Shown here piece after piece: positions 17,540 through 26,287 of a DNA stretch of 64,000 nucleotides (positions within the stretch are counted from its first letter, which is position 1; each line of letters opens with the position of its first letter). The stretch comes from Bacteroidota bacterium (GTDB lineage Bacteria > Bacteroidota > Bacteroidia > Bacteroidales > DTGW01), in NCBI GenBank assembly GCA_029550865.1, contig JAKPGM010000078.1, positions 1 through 64,000 on the forward strand, in the 5' to 3' direction. Made by a program: the position numbers and the translations under genes. The notes beneath the pieces are model-generated. The model was not told the DNA's origin, ran no database searches, and saw nothing but the letters and a program-made list of their open reading frames with translations.

Positions 17540-18325
17540 ATGTCTATTCTCGACGAGATAATACTTTACAAAAAACAGGAACTACAGTGGAAAAAACAGC
17601 AAATGCCGCTCGATGAGCTAAAAAAATCAGCGTATTTTCACCGATCGACATTTTCGCTGATTGAAAACATTGAACGTAAGCGTGGTGTAGCCGTAATAGC
17701 AGAATTTAAACGAAAATCTCCTTCAAAGGGTATTATCAACGATCGGGCCGATGTGGTAAATACTACCCTCGGATATATGAATTGCGGAGTGGCAGGCATT
17801 TCGGTTCTTACCGATGAAAAATACTTTGGGGGTAGCCCGGATGACTTAAAAATTATTCGTTCGCAAGTTTCGGTTCCCATTTTACGCAAGGATTTCATTG
17901 TGGATGCTTACCAGGTTTACGAGGCAAAAGCCATGGGCGCCGATGTTATCCTGCTCATCGCATCATGCCTTTCCAGCGTGGAATTGTACGACCTTTCTCA
18001 GCTGGCTTCATCGTTGGGACTTGAATCTTTGTTCGAGATTCACGATGCTTCCGAGATTGAAAAATTACCCCCCAAGGCTCGGCTGGTTGGTGTAAATAAT
18101 CGGAATTTAAAAAATTTCGAGGTCAATCTCAATCACTCGCAGCAGATATGTAAACTATTGCCAGAAGGATGTCTTAAAATTGCCGAAAGCGGTATTCATT
18201 CGGTCGAGGAGGCTAAACTTCTGGCCAATGCAGGCTTCGATGCTTTTCTTATTGGCGAATTTTTTATGAAACATGCTTCGCCGGATGCGGCATGTAGAGA
18301 TTTTATGAATGCACTTACCATGTAA
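17540..18325 (+). CDS. trpC: indole-3-glycerol phosphate synthase
   Basis: A 261-residue TIM-barrel enzyme that cyclises CdRP to indole-3-glycerol phosphate. Motifs: VIAEFKRKSPSKG with the catalytic Lys, DEKYFGGSPDDL, PILRKDFIVD, GVNNRNLKNFEV, and IAESGIHS. The start is set at the ATG at 17540 (MSILDEIILYKKQEL); an in-frame TTG 6 nt upstream is unlikely. It is monofunctional, with TrpF encoded separately next door. Its TAA shares one base with the ATG of trpF. Confidence 0.95.
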   Translation: MSILDEIILYKKQELQWKKQQMPLDELKKSAYFHRSTFSLIENIERKRGVAVIAEFKRKSPSKGIINDRADVVNTTLGYMNCGVAGISVLTDEKYFGGSPDDLKIIRSQVSVPILRKDFIVDAYQVYEAKAMGADVILLIASCLSSVELYDLSQLASSLGLESLFEIHDASEIEKLPPKARLVGVNNRNLKNFEVNLNHSQQICKLLPEGCLKIAESGIHSVEEAKLLANAGFDAFLIGEFFMKHASPDAACRDFMNALTM

Positions 18326-18957
18326 TGGGCGCTATGGAAGGTAAAATTAAAATAAAAGTATGTGGCATGCGTGAGGAGGAGAATATTCGCCTGCTTTGCC
18401 AATTACCTATTGATTATATCGGTTTTATCTTTTATCCACATTCAAAACGATATGTTGGAGAAATGCCTGCACGAAACGTACAGCTTGTCCCAAAGCCTAT
18501 TAAAAGAGTGGGTGTTTTTGTCGATGCTACGCTCGATGCAATTAAAATGGCATTCGACCGTTACCAACTCGATTTGGTTCAGTTGCATGGTTCGGAAAAT
18601 CCCGAATTTTGTTTTGCATTAAAAAACATAGGGATTCCAATTATCAAGGCTTTTGCTGCCAATAAAAGTAATCTATCGCAGTTACAGAGCTATCAGCAGG
18701 TATGCGACTTTTTACTGTTTGATACGCCAACGTCCCAGCATGGGGGCAGTGGCAGCAAATTCGATTGGACTATCCTTCAGCAATACGATATCCCATTGCC
18801 TTTTTTTCTAAGTGGTGGGCTGAGTGCAGCCGATGTTCATGAAATTCGACTTTTTCACCATCCACAATTTTATGCTATCGATGTCAATAGTCGGTTTGAA
18901 ATACAGGCGGGTGTCAAAAATATTAGTTTATTGAAAAGTTTTATTGAACAGTTATGA
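18325..18957 (+). CDS. trpF: phosphoribosylanthranilate isomerase
   Basis: A 210-residue TIM-barrel isomerase converting PRA to CdRP. Family motifs are the N-terminal KVCGMREEENI with the catalytic Cys, FIFYPHSKRYVG, VGVFVDATLD, LVQLHGSE, and FFLSGGLSAADV; the general acid Asp lies in LLFDTPTSQHGGSGSKFDW. The ATG overlaps the trpC stop in a TAATG junction, and its own stop overlaps trpB by 4 nt (ATGA), so translation of trpC-F-B is likely coupled. Confidence 0.94.
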   Translation: MGAMEGKIKIKVCGMREEENIRLLCQLPIDYIGFIFYPHSKRYVGEMPARNVQLVPKPIKRVGVFVDATLDAIKMAFDRYQLDLVQLHGSENPEFCFALKNIGIPIIKAFAANKSNLSQLQSYQQVCDFLLFDTPTSQHGGSGSKFDWTILQQYDIPLPFFLSGGLSAADVHEIRLFHHPQFYAIDVNSRFEIQAGVKNISLLKSFIEQL

Positions 18958-20138
18958 CAAACTATTTTGCAGACGAGAATGGCTTTTTTGGCCAATTTGG
19001 GGGAGCTTATATTCCCGAAATGCTTCATCACAATGTTGAAGAGTTACGACAACGCTATCGTTCTATCATCGACAGTGAATCATTTCAGCGTGAGTATCGC
19101 CGACTATTAAAGCATTATGTCGGACGTCCTTCGCCCTTATATCATGCACAGCGTCTTTCGCAGAGGTACAACACCCAGATTTTTCTGAAACGTGAGGATT
19201 TGAATCATACAGGTTCGCACAAGATTAATAACACCATTGGGCAAATACTCATTGCTAAAATGATGGGGAAAAAGCGAATCATTGCTGAAACCGGAGCTGG
19301 CCAGCATGGAGTAGCAACGGCAACGGTATGTGCCCTCATGGATATGCAGTGTGTGGTGTATATGGGCGAAACAGATGTGCAGCGGCAAATGCCCAATGTA
19401 CTACGCATGAAAATGTTGGGCGCTGAAGTAGTACCTGCAGTAAGTGGCAACAAAACCCTTAAGGATGCTGGTAATGAAGCTTTACGCGACTGGATTAGCA
19501 ACCCCGAGGATACCTACTACCTGATTGGTTCGGTCGTGGGACCCCATCCATACCCCGATATGGTAGCGCGTTTACAAGCCATCATCAGCGAAGAAATACA
19601 ATGGCAAATGAAGGAACTCACAGGCGATGAAAATCCAACCCATATCCTGGCATGTATCGGTGGGGGTAGCAATGCTATTGGTGCATTTTATCATTATCTC
19701 GATCGCCCGCAGGTGCAGCTTATTGCCGTCGAAGCGGCAGGAAAAGGTATCGATACCCCCGAAACAGCAGCCTCTATCGCACGGGGTACCGTTGGTATTA
19801 TTCAGGGTGCCAAAACATACCTGCTCCAAACGCCTGATGGACAAATTATTGAGCCTTATTCCATATCAGCTGGTTTGGATTATCCTGGTATTGGCCCGCA
19901 GCATGCTTATTTGTACGAAATAGGTCGAACTCAAATCCTGAGCGCAACCGATGAAGAGGCGCTTGCCGCTGCCTTTGAGCTTACTCGTCTCGAAGGCATT
20001 ATTCCTGCTCTCGAATCGGCGCATGCCCTGGCTGCACTTAATAAAATTAAGTTGAACCCTACCGACAGGGTGGTGGTCAATATCTCGGGACGTGGCGATA
20101 AGGATATGGATACCTACATCCGTCACATGCAAAAATAA
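18954..20138 (+). CDS. trpB: tryptophan synthase beta chain
   Basis: A 394-residue PLP enzyme that condenses indole and serine to tryptophan. The PLP lysine is Lys90 in NHTGSHKINN, the substrate loop is ETGAGQHGVATATV, and the phosphate-binding loop is CIGGGSNAIG. N-terminal FFGQFGGAYIPE is typical of the TrpB1 type that pairs with TrpA. The start overlaps trpF by 4 nt. trpA follows 32 nt later. Confidence 0.96.
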   Translation: MTNYFADENGFFGQFGGAYIPEMLHHNVEELRQRYRSIIDSESFQREYRRLLKHYVGRPSPLYHAQRLSQRYNTQIFLKREDLNHTGSHKINNTIGQILIAKMMGKKRIIAETGAGQHGVATATVCALMDMQCVVYMGETDVQRQMPNVLRMKMLGAEVVPAVSGNKTLKDAGNEALRDWISNPEDTYYLIGSVVGPHPYPDMVARLQAIISEEIQWQMKELTGDENPTHILACIGGGSNAIGAFYHYLDRPQVQLIAVEAAGKGIDTPETAASIARGTVGIIQGAKTYLLQTPDGQIIEPYSISAGLDYPGIGPQHAYLYEIGRTQILSATDEEALAAAFELTRLEGIIPALESAHALAALNKIKLNPTDRVVVNISGRGDKDMDTYIRHMQK

Positions 20139-20170
20139 TGTAGCAATATCGTATTTAATTGATTATAAAA

Positions 20171-20941
20171 ATGAACCGTATTGATAATGTTTTTACTCAA
20201 AACAACAAAAAGATACTTTCCATTTATTTTACGGCCGGTTTTCCTCAGCTCGACGATACCATGCCGATACTCCAGTGGGTACAACAGTATGGAGCCGATA
20301 TGGTAGAACTGGGTATGCCATTCTCCGACCCTCTGGCCGATGGTCCTGTCATTCAGCACAGCAGTACTGTGGCATTAAAAAATGGAATGTCACTTTCGTT
20401 GCTTTTTGATCAATTGAAAAATATGCGTTCGACCATTCATATCCCTGTATTGCTCATGGGATATTTTAATCCTGTGTATCAGTATGGGTTTGAAAAATTT
20501 TGTAAAAGCTGTGCGGAGGTTGGCGTCGACGGTTTTATTATCCCCGACTTGCCTGTAGAAGAGTACCGGCAACTATACCAGCCAGTGGCACGTAACTATG
20601 GGCTTTACCATGTTTTACTGGTAACCCCCCAGACTTCTGAGGAACGTATCCGATATATCGATAGTGTTACGGAAGGGTTTCTTTACGCCGTATCAAGCTA
20701 CTCTACTACGGGAGGAAGTAAATCCTTAAATGCGTCGGAGCCCTATTTCCAACGCCTTGCTTCGATGCATCTGAAACATCCGGTCATGGTGGGTTTTGGT
20801 ATTCGCGATAAAGAGACCTTTTCAACTGCTTGCCGCTTTGCACGGGGGGGAATTATTGGCACTGCCTTTATTCGAACACTTGAGCAGTCTGGAAAAATGG
20901 AAGAAAACATCCGAGGCTTTATCCGATCCGTGCTGGACTAA
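20171..20941 (+). CDS. trpA: tryptophan synthase alpha chain
   Basis: A 256-residue TIM-barrel enzyme that releases indole from indole-3-glycerol phosphate and channels it to TrpB. Catalytic Glu47 and the nearby Asp lie in ELGMPFSDPLADGPVIQ. ILPDLP-type loop FIIPDLPVEE and the GFGI phosphate-binding segment are present. The start is the ATG at 20171 (MNRIDNVF); the frame extends upstream only through a TTG. It is the last gene of the trp operon; no clear intrinsic terminator was seen in the 110 nt before the next gene. Confidence 0.95.
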   Translation: MNRIDNVFTQNNKKILSIYFTAGFPQLDDTMPILQWVQQYGADMVELGMPFSDPLADGPVIQHSSTVALKNGMSLSLLFDQLKNMRSTIHIPVLLMGYFNPVYQYGFEKFCKSCAEVGVDGFIIPDLPVEEYRQLYQPVARNYGLYHVLLVTPQTSEERIRYIDSVTEGFLYAVSSYSTTGGSKSLNASEPYFQRLASMHLKHPVMVGFGIRDKETFSTACRFARGGIIGTAFIRTLEQSGKMEENIRGFIRSVLD

Positions 20942-21016
20942 ACATAGCTGTTAAATATCATTTTAATGGGTAAGTTAAATCATTGTCTGCCCGGTGAAGA
21001 CGGATGGTTTTGATAT

Positions 21017-21024
21017 TATCTTTG
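21017..21024 (+). promoter_or_regulatory. -7 promoter element of the TPR gene
   Basis: TATCTTTG is a perfect match to TAnnTTTG, 30 nt before the ATG at 21054. No good TTTG was found 19-20 nt upstream, so only the -7 half is supported. Confidence 0.4.
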
Positions 21025-21053
21025 TTGTCAGATATTAAAATTATATCTAACAA

Positions 21054-21590
21054 ATGAAATCCTATCTCACAGGGTTAGTCGGGTTGGTTGCTATATTCTC
21101 GTTGTCGGTGGAAGGGATACAATCGCAGACTACCGAGAAAGGAGATTCGTCGGTACAGTTGGCTATGCAGCAGGCTGAGATGTATTATAATAACAATATG
21201 CTCGATTCGGCCTTGATGTATTGTAATCGGGCTATTAGCCTCGGTGGCAATACGTGTACCGTATTCGATTTTCGTGGGATAGTATATACCAAAATGCAAA
21301 AATACGCTAAGGCAATTCGTGACTTTAAGACAGCTATTGCATTGGATTCTTCCTGTTATGAGGCCTACAATCATCTGGGTATCGTTTACCTGTGTCGCAA
21401 CGAACTGGATTTAGCCATTGAATGTTTCAACCGATCGGTTGAACTTAATCCTCAATATGCCAAAGCATATTACAATAGAGGTATAGCCCGATTATATCTG
21501 CAGGATACGGATGAAGCGCTTGATGACATGAAGAAGGCCGCAAATCTTAATTATGGCGAGGCTATAAAATTTTTACATCAGTTGAATTAA
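21054..21590 (+). CDS. secreted TPR protein
   Basis: A 178-residue protein with a signal peptide (residues 1-24, MKSYLTGLVGLVAIFSLSV to IQSQ) and three consecutive tetratricopeptide repeats from about residue 35 to 165 (MYYNNNMLDSALMYCNRAI; AYNHLGIVYLCRNELDLAIE; AYYNRGIARLYLQDTDEALD). It is likely periplasmic and acts as a protein-binding scaffold; the partner is unknown. It has its own promoter element upstream and lies between the trp operon and the hydrogenase genes without close coupling to either. Confidence 0.75.
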   Translation: MKSYLTGLVGLVAIFSLSVEGIQSQTTEKGDSSVQLAMQQAEMYYNNNMLDSALMYCNRAISLGGNTCTVFDFRGIVYTKMQKYAKAIRDFKTAIALDSSCYEAYNHLGIVYLCRNELDLAIECFNRSVELNPQYAKAYYNRGIARLYLQDTDEALDDMKKAANLNYGEAIKFLHQLN

Positions 21591-22013
21591 AGCCAGAATT
21601 TTAGGGTTCAATGTCCTCGTTTTTGTTTCGTGTTCATGTTTTGTAGGGATTTATTCTCGCTTACGGAATTAAATTTTTTTAATCCTAAAAATGTGCCCCA
21701 CCTTGAAGTTTTGGGTTAAGGTTAAAAGAAAAAGTAAGTTTTGAATACTTTTTAATGGGTCAAACCCCCGATTCGTTTCTGTCACTTCACCCCACCAAAT
21801 TCAATGCGGTAGGTTAGTATTGTTACCATTTAATTTTCGAATCGTTTGATTTGAAAAAGAATCCCATCTCAATTCATGTCCATCCATTGTTCGTGGTAAG
21901 TTGTTTAGAATTATCACAACTTAAAATGATTCTAAACTTTGCAAAAACCTTGCTTAGGCATATTTGATTTCGTAGAAGGATATTAATTTTGTTATTCTGC
22001 TAACTCGACGATC
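21591..22013 (+). other. 423-nt intergenic region before the hydrogenase genes
   Basis: No ORF longer than about 20 codons with gene-like features was found on either strand. The stretch around 21700 can be read as short peptide-like fragments but no start/RBS supports them. The 3' end carries candidate -7 elements (see the promoter at 21963-21991). I see no tRNA, hairpin terminator or riboswitch fold, although a structured RNA of unknown type cannot be excluded. Confidence 0.4.
21963..21991 (+). promoter_or_regulatory. candidate promoter of the hydCBA-like genes
   Basis: TAATTTTG at 21984-21991 matches TAnnTTTG perfectly, with TTTG at 21963-21966 but a spacer of 17 rather than 19 nt. The predicted start of transcription is about 15 nt before the ATG at 22014. 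Confidence 0.4.
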
Positions 22014-22487
22014 ATGCATGATGACAATATTGATTCGCTGTTGAAAACATATCCTGCAGGAAGGCAGGAGTATTTGATTCCAGCGTTGCAAGAGATACAG
22101 CATCGTTGGGGTTTTATATCCGAGGAGGCAGTGAAAAAATTGGCAGAATATCTTCGTGTCCCATCCAGCGTTATTTATGGGGTTGCTACTTTTTATAATC
22201 AATTTCGATTTGTTCGTCAGGGTAAGTATCATTTTCAAATTTGTTATGGTACTGCTTGCTATTTGTTTGGAACCTCAACATTACTGGAGGAACTGGAATC
22301 GATGTTGGGCATAAAGGATGGTGAAATCTCCGACGATGGACTTTTTAGCCTGGAGGTAGCAGGTTGTTTGGGTGGGTGTGCTCAAGCGCCCGTTGTCGCT
22401 GTCAATGGTGAGTTTTACACGCATGTAACACTTCATCAGTTACGTCAAATAGTTGAGAATATCCGCCTTGAAGAAAACCTGCGTTAA
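22014..22487 (+). CDS. NuoE-like [2Fe-2S] subunit (HydC/HndA type)
   Basis: A 157-residue thioredoxin-fold ferredoxin of the NuoE family. The four [2Fe-2S] ligands are visible as CYGTAC (Cys77, Cys82) and CLGGC (Cys118, Cys122). N-terminal helices (LIPALQEIQHRWGFISEEAV and YGVATFYNQF) match NuoE/HydC. In multimeric NADH-linked [FeFe] hydrogenases this subunit passes electrons near the flavin of the NuoF-like subunit. Next gene starts 11 nt downstream. Absence of other Nuo subunits and the HydA-like gene two places on make complex I unlikely. Confidence 0.9.
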   Translation: MHDDNIDSLLKTYPAGRQEYLIPALQEIQHRWGFISEEAVKKLAEYLRVPSSVIYGVATFYNQFRFVRQGKYHFQICYGTACYLFGTSTLLEELESMLGIKDGEISDDGLFSLEVAGCLGGCAQAPVVAVNGEFYTHVTLHQLRQIVENIRLEENLR

Positions 22488-22498
22488 CGCAAAATATT

Positions 22499-24376
22499 AT
22501 GGCAACTTTTGCTGATTTGGATAGCACACAAATTTATCGACGGCATGTTACGGTTCCGTCCATTAAGGTGGGGATGGGAACCTGTGGAACTATTGCTGGT
22601 GCAAATAGAACTTTTGAGGCTATCCAGCAATATCTTTCCGAGCGGAGTATTTCAGCAAACTGTGTAAGGGTTGGCTGTTTGGGTTTGTGTAGTCTTGAGC
22701 CTCTGGTGGAAGTTCATCTTCCAGGTCGTTGTCGTTTGTTGTTGAAAAATGTTCATCATAGTGAAGTTTTTCCTATTCTTGACGATCTTTTCCATCAAAT
22801 TCTTCCCGAAGAATACGCTTTTGCGCAATATAGGGATGAAGCACTTTCGCCATGGAATAATGTCCCCTTCGTCGAAGAACTTCCATTTTTTTCCTTGCAA
22901 AATAGGGTGGTGCTTGCCAATTGTGGCAAAATAAATCCCTTCGATATCGAAGAGTACCTTTCTGCGGGGGGCTATAAGGCATTTCAAAAAGCTATATCCG
23001 TGTATACTTCGGCCGAGGTGTGCGATTTAATAGAGGAAAGCGGTCTTCGTGGGCGTTCGGGAGGAGGTTTTCCTACGGGACGAAAATGGAAATCAGTTTT
23101 GTATAGCAATGCAGCCCAGAAATATGTGATATGCAATGCCGAAGAGAGCGACCCCGGTGCTTTTATGGACAGAGCTATCATTGAGGGGGATCCCCACCGA
23201 GTGCTTGAGGGCATCTCTATTGCTGCCTATGCTGTGGGTGCTACAAAAGCATATATTTACATCCGTACGGAATATACTATTGCAATACAGACGTTAGAAC
23301 AAGCTATCCGACAGGCAAGAGAAAAAGGATTGCTGGGACAAAATATTTTGAACAGTGGTTTTAGCCTCGATATTTCCATTAAAAAATGTCCGGGAGCTTT
23401 CGTGTGTGGCGAAGAAACTGCTTTGATTGCCAGTATTGAAGGTAAACGTGGTATGCCCGAAACCAAACCCCCATATCCTTCTGCGCAAGGATTGTTTAAA
23501 AAACCTACGGTAGTCAATAATGTCGAAACATTTGCTAATGTCCCCGCTATTATTCAAAACGGGCCGGCCTGGTTTGCTGCGATAGGTACTGCACAGAGTA
23601 AGGGTACGAAAATTTTTGCCATATCGGGAAAAACTAAATATACCGGTGTGGTTGAAGTCAATATGGGAACTACACTTCGTAAAATTATTTTCGATATCAT
23701 TGGGGGTATCAAGGATAATAAACGCTTGCGGGCAATTTTTTTGGGTGGCCCAATTGGACATTGCCTTACCGAAAGCGAAATGGATATACCCATAGGATTT
23801 GACGAGCTTCGACAGGCAGGACTGTCGATGGGGTCGGGGGGTATGGTGGTGTTGGATGAAGATAACTGTATCGTGGATACGCTTCGGTACTTTAGCCATT
23901 TTATGCAACACCAAAGTTGTGGAAAATGTATTCCCTGTCGTGAAGGTACTCGACGATTATCGGAAATTTTCGATAAGCTTACGCGAAAACCCGATCCATT
24001 ATACAAATCTGCACCCATCGAACGTATCAAAGCCATTATGCAGCTCGAACCATTAGCGGACGTAATGCGTACTACGTCGTTATGTGGTTTGGGACAATCG
24101 GCTGCTACACCTGTCCTGAGTGCTTTGCAAAAATTTAAATCCGATTTCGAAGAGCATTTATACGAGCGTAAGTGTAGTGCCAATGTGTGTAAACAATTAC
24201 GAAGTTATTCCATCAGCCCAAAAGCATGTACGGGTTGTGGGGTTTGTGTTCCTAAATGCCCGACCGAGGCTATTAAAGGATCGCTTCGTTCGACGTATTA
24301 TATCATTGAAGAATTGTGTATTAGTTGCGGCAAGTGTGTCGACGCCTGTAAATTCAATGCAATCCTTATACAATAG
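22499..24376 (+). CDS. NuoF-like flavin subunit with N- and C-terminal Fe-S domains (HydB/HndC type)
   Basis: A 625-residue NAD(H)-oxidoreductase subunit. Residues 1-100: thioredoxin-like [2Fe-2S] domain with Cys29, Cys60 and Cys64 plus Cys55 as possible ligands (MGTCGTIAGA; VGCLGLC), a reduced cysteine pattern compared with NuoE. Residues about 140-430: NuoF core with the FMN/NADH loop GLRGRSGGGFPTG (182-194) and CNAEESDPGAFMDR. Then the [4Fe-4S] motif SCGKCIPCREGT with CGLGQSA. The last 60 residues are a two-cluster ferredoxin domain (CTGCGVCVPKCP; CISCGKCVDACK). This matches HydB of electron-bifurcating hydrogenases, which couples NADH, ferredoxin and H2. Confidence 0.9.
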   Translation: MATFADLDSTQIYRRHVTVPSIKVGMGTCGTIAGANRTFEAIQQYLSERSISANCVRVGCLGLCSLEPLVEVHLPGRCRLLLKNVHHSEVFPILDDLFHQILPEEYAFAQYRDEALSPWNNVPFVEELPFFSLQNRVVLANCGKINPFDIEEYLSAGGYKAFQKAISVYTSAEVCDLIEESGLRGRSGGGFPTGRKWKSVLYSNAAQKYVICNAEESDPGAFMDRAIIEGDPHRVLEGISIAAYAVGATKAYIYIRTEYTIAIQTLEQAIRQAREKGLLGQNILNSGFSLDISIKKCPGAFVCGEETALIASIEGKRGMPETKPPYPSAQGLFKKPTVVNNVETFANVPAIIQNGPAWFAAIGTAQSKGTKIFAISGKTKYTGVVEVNMGTTLRKIIFDIIGGIKDNKRLRAIFLGGPIGHCLTESEMDIPIGFDELRQAGLSMGSGGMVVLDEDNCIVDTLRYFSHFMQHQSCGKCIPCREGTRRLSEIFDKLTRKPDPLYKSAPIERIKAIMQLEPLADVMRTTSLCGLGQSAATPVLSALQKFKSDFEEHLYERKCSANVCKQLRSYSISPKACTGCGVCVPKCPTEAIKGSLRSTYYIIEELCISCGKCVDACKFNAILIQ

Positions 24377-24379
24377 GAT

Positions 24380-26104
24380 ATGACCTTTGAAATAGAAATT
24401 AACAACAAACCTGTAAAGGTTAAGCGAGGGGAAACCATCCTCGAGGTGCTCAACAGGATAGGCATTAAGGTTCCGACCCTTTGTAGCATGAAGGATTTTG
24501 TGCCAACAGGAATGTGTCGTTTATGTGTGGTTGAACTCGAGGGGCGCGATATGCTTATTCCTGCTTGTTCCTTTAAGGTTGAGGAGTGGATGAAAATTAA
24601 AACCCACTCGCCCCGGGTAGTGCTTGCCCGGAAAACTATCATAGAACTTCTGCTGGCGAATCATCCCGACGATTGCCTGTACTGTGAGCGTAATGGAAAC
24701 TGTGAGTTGCAACAGCATGCCGAAGATATGCATGTACGTGAGCGCCGTATTACTGGACAAAAAAATACAACGTTTCTGGACAGGTCGAGTATTGCACTCA
24801 TTCACGAACCCTCTAAATGCATTCTTTGTGGACGATGTATCAGGGTATGTACCGAACAGATGGGTGTTTCGGTGCTTAGTTTTATACGACGTGGGGTAGC
24901 TACTTCTGTTCGTCCTGCGCTCGAAAAACCTATCAACTCTTCCAATTGCGTATTTTGTGGACAATGCCTGAAAGTTTGCCCAACAGCCGCCCTGAGTGAT
25001 AGGGTCAATTTCTCCGAAATGCAGGTGTTTTTTCATGACCCTCATAAAAAAATGGCAGTAACCTATTCGCCGGCGGTATCGGCTATTATTGCCGAATATT
25101 TTGGTTTTAAAACCTCTAAAAATGTTAATGCAGTCATACAGAATATTCTTCGAAAAATTGGTTTTGAAATAGTGTTCGATACCTCGTTGGCTACCGACAT
25201 CATGATCGTAGAGATGTGTGGTGATTTTATCAAACGTCTTCGTGAAAATGGACCATTTCCTATGTTTTCATCTTCCTGTCCGGCATGGGTAAAATATGTG
25301 GAACAAACCCATGAGGGTTTAATAAAAAATTTGTGTACTTCTAAATCTTTTTCCCAGATTTCAGGGGTTGTAGCCAAGCATGTTATCGCAAGGCAAAAAT
25401 CTTTACTCCCCGAAGATATTTATCTGGTATCCATTCTTCCTTGCACGGCAGCTAAGTTTGAGGCTTCACGACCCCAGATGACCCTGATGGGTATTTCCGA
25501 TGTCGATTCGGTAATCACAGTACGAGAGTTTATTCGAATGATTAAAATGTACGGTATTGATGTTGATCGGATTGTGGCCGAAATTGAAGAGAAAGAAGTA
25601 GCATCGACTGCAAGTGTGGCAGGAAAATTGGTAAATATAAGTGGAGGTACCACAGAAGTATTCCTGAAAGCATTAAGTCACTTTTTAGTAGGCAAACCTT
25701 TTGCTGCTAACTTTTCTGTGCCCAGGATGATTAATAAGGATTATAAAGAGTTTCAGGTCGAAATAGGGGATTATAAGCTTGGAATTGCCGTAATCAATGG
25801 GCTGTCTAATGTTAATGTCTTGATTCAACAGTTAAGTAACCGTGATGATGTGCATTTTGTCGAGGTAATGGCCTGTACCAATGGATGCATGGGGGGTGGG
25901 GGACTTCCACTGTCGTGGTCAAAGGAGGCCGAGAAACGAAGCATAAAATCCTTACTCGAGTGGGCCGAAGAAGATACTGTAAAATGGGTGCATCACAATA
26001 CGTTGCTGAAAGACGTTTACGACAATTATTTAAATGCCCCCATGCCTTCTGAGTTTCATGAACGATTGCATACCTATTTTGTTAAACGCGAAGTGCTTAT
26101 TTAA
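24380..26104 (+). CDS. HydA-like [FeFe]-hydrogenase subunit with altered active-site motifs
   Basis: A 574-residue protein with full [FeFe]-hydrogenase architecture. N-terminal [2Fe-2S] ligands are Cys35, 46, 49 and 63. A His-ligated cluster has His95, Cys99, 102 and 108. Two [4Fe-4S] clusters use Cys147/150/153/157 and 190/193/196/200. The H-domain keeps Cys300, 355, 499 and 503 for the cubane. Yet motif L1 reads SSSCPAW (Ser299 in place of the proton-relay Cys of TSCCP), L2 reads LPCTAAKFE (Ala358 where MPCxxK has Lys), and Met279 replaces a proton-relay Glu. L3, EVMACTNGCMGGGG, is intact. So the electron-transfer chain looks functional while H2 chemistry is doubtful or altered. It starts 3 nt after the HydB-like gene. 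Confidence 0.85.
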   Translation: MTFEIEINNKPVKVKRGETILEVLNRIGIKVPTLCSMKDFVPTGMCRLCVVELEGRDMLIPACSFKVEEWMKIKTHSPRVVLARKTIIELLLANHPDDCLYCERNGNCELQQHAEDMHVRERRITGQKNTTFLDRSSIALIHEPSKCILCGRCIRVCTEQMGVSVLSFIRRGVATSVRPALEKPINSSNCVFCGQCLKVCPTAALSDRVNFSEMQVFFHDPHKKMAVTYSPAVSAIIAEYFGFKTSKNVNAVIQNILRKIGFEIVFDTSLATDIMIVEMCGDFIKRLRENGPFPMFSSSCPAWVKYVEQTHEGLIKNLCTSKSFSQISGVVAKHVIARQKSLLPEDIYLVSILPCTAAKFEASRPQMTLMGISDVDSVITVREFIRMIKMYGIDVDRIVAEIEEKEVASTASVAGKLVNISGGTTEVFLKALSHFLVGKPFAANFSVPRMINKDYKEFQVEIGDYKLGIAVINGLSNVNVLIQQLSNRDDVHFVEVMACTNGCMGGGGLPLSWSKEAEKRSIKSLLEWAEEDTVKWVHHNTLLKDVYDNYLNAPMPSEFHERLHTYFVKREVLI

Positions 26105-26287
26105 CTTGTTGTTTGTGATGTTACTAAACGTTTATGTTTTTGGGTTTGGCGTTCTTGGAATGCAGTATTGTTATCAGAGATATATGAGCATGAGGATAAT
26201 TTTCTGCCTGTTTGCCTACGTGAAGGAAAACAGATCACATGCGAGTTCCATCCGACCGATTTAAAAAACATTTAAAAATATTTTCGG

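Noticed and set aside
21660-21736. Short readings such as NPKNVPHLEVLG that might be an insertion-sequence remnant
   Set aside because: No inverted repeats, target duplication or transposase motif could be found around it.
22652-24183. Long minus-strand frames of up to 209 codons inside the HydB-like gene
   Set aside because: Shadows of a gene with unambiguous Fe-S and FMN motifs on the plus strand; they have no recognisable domain or start context.
22014-26104. Interpretation as part of complex I (Nuo)
   Set aside because: Only NuoE- and NuoF-like subunits are present, followed by a HydA-like protein with an H-domain instead of NuoG; no membrane subunits are nearby.
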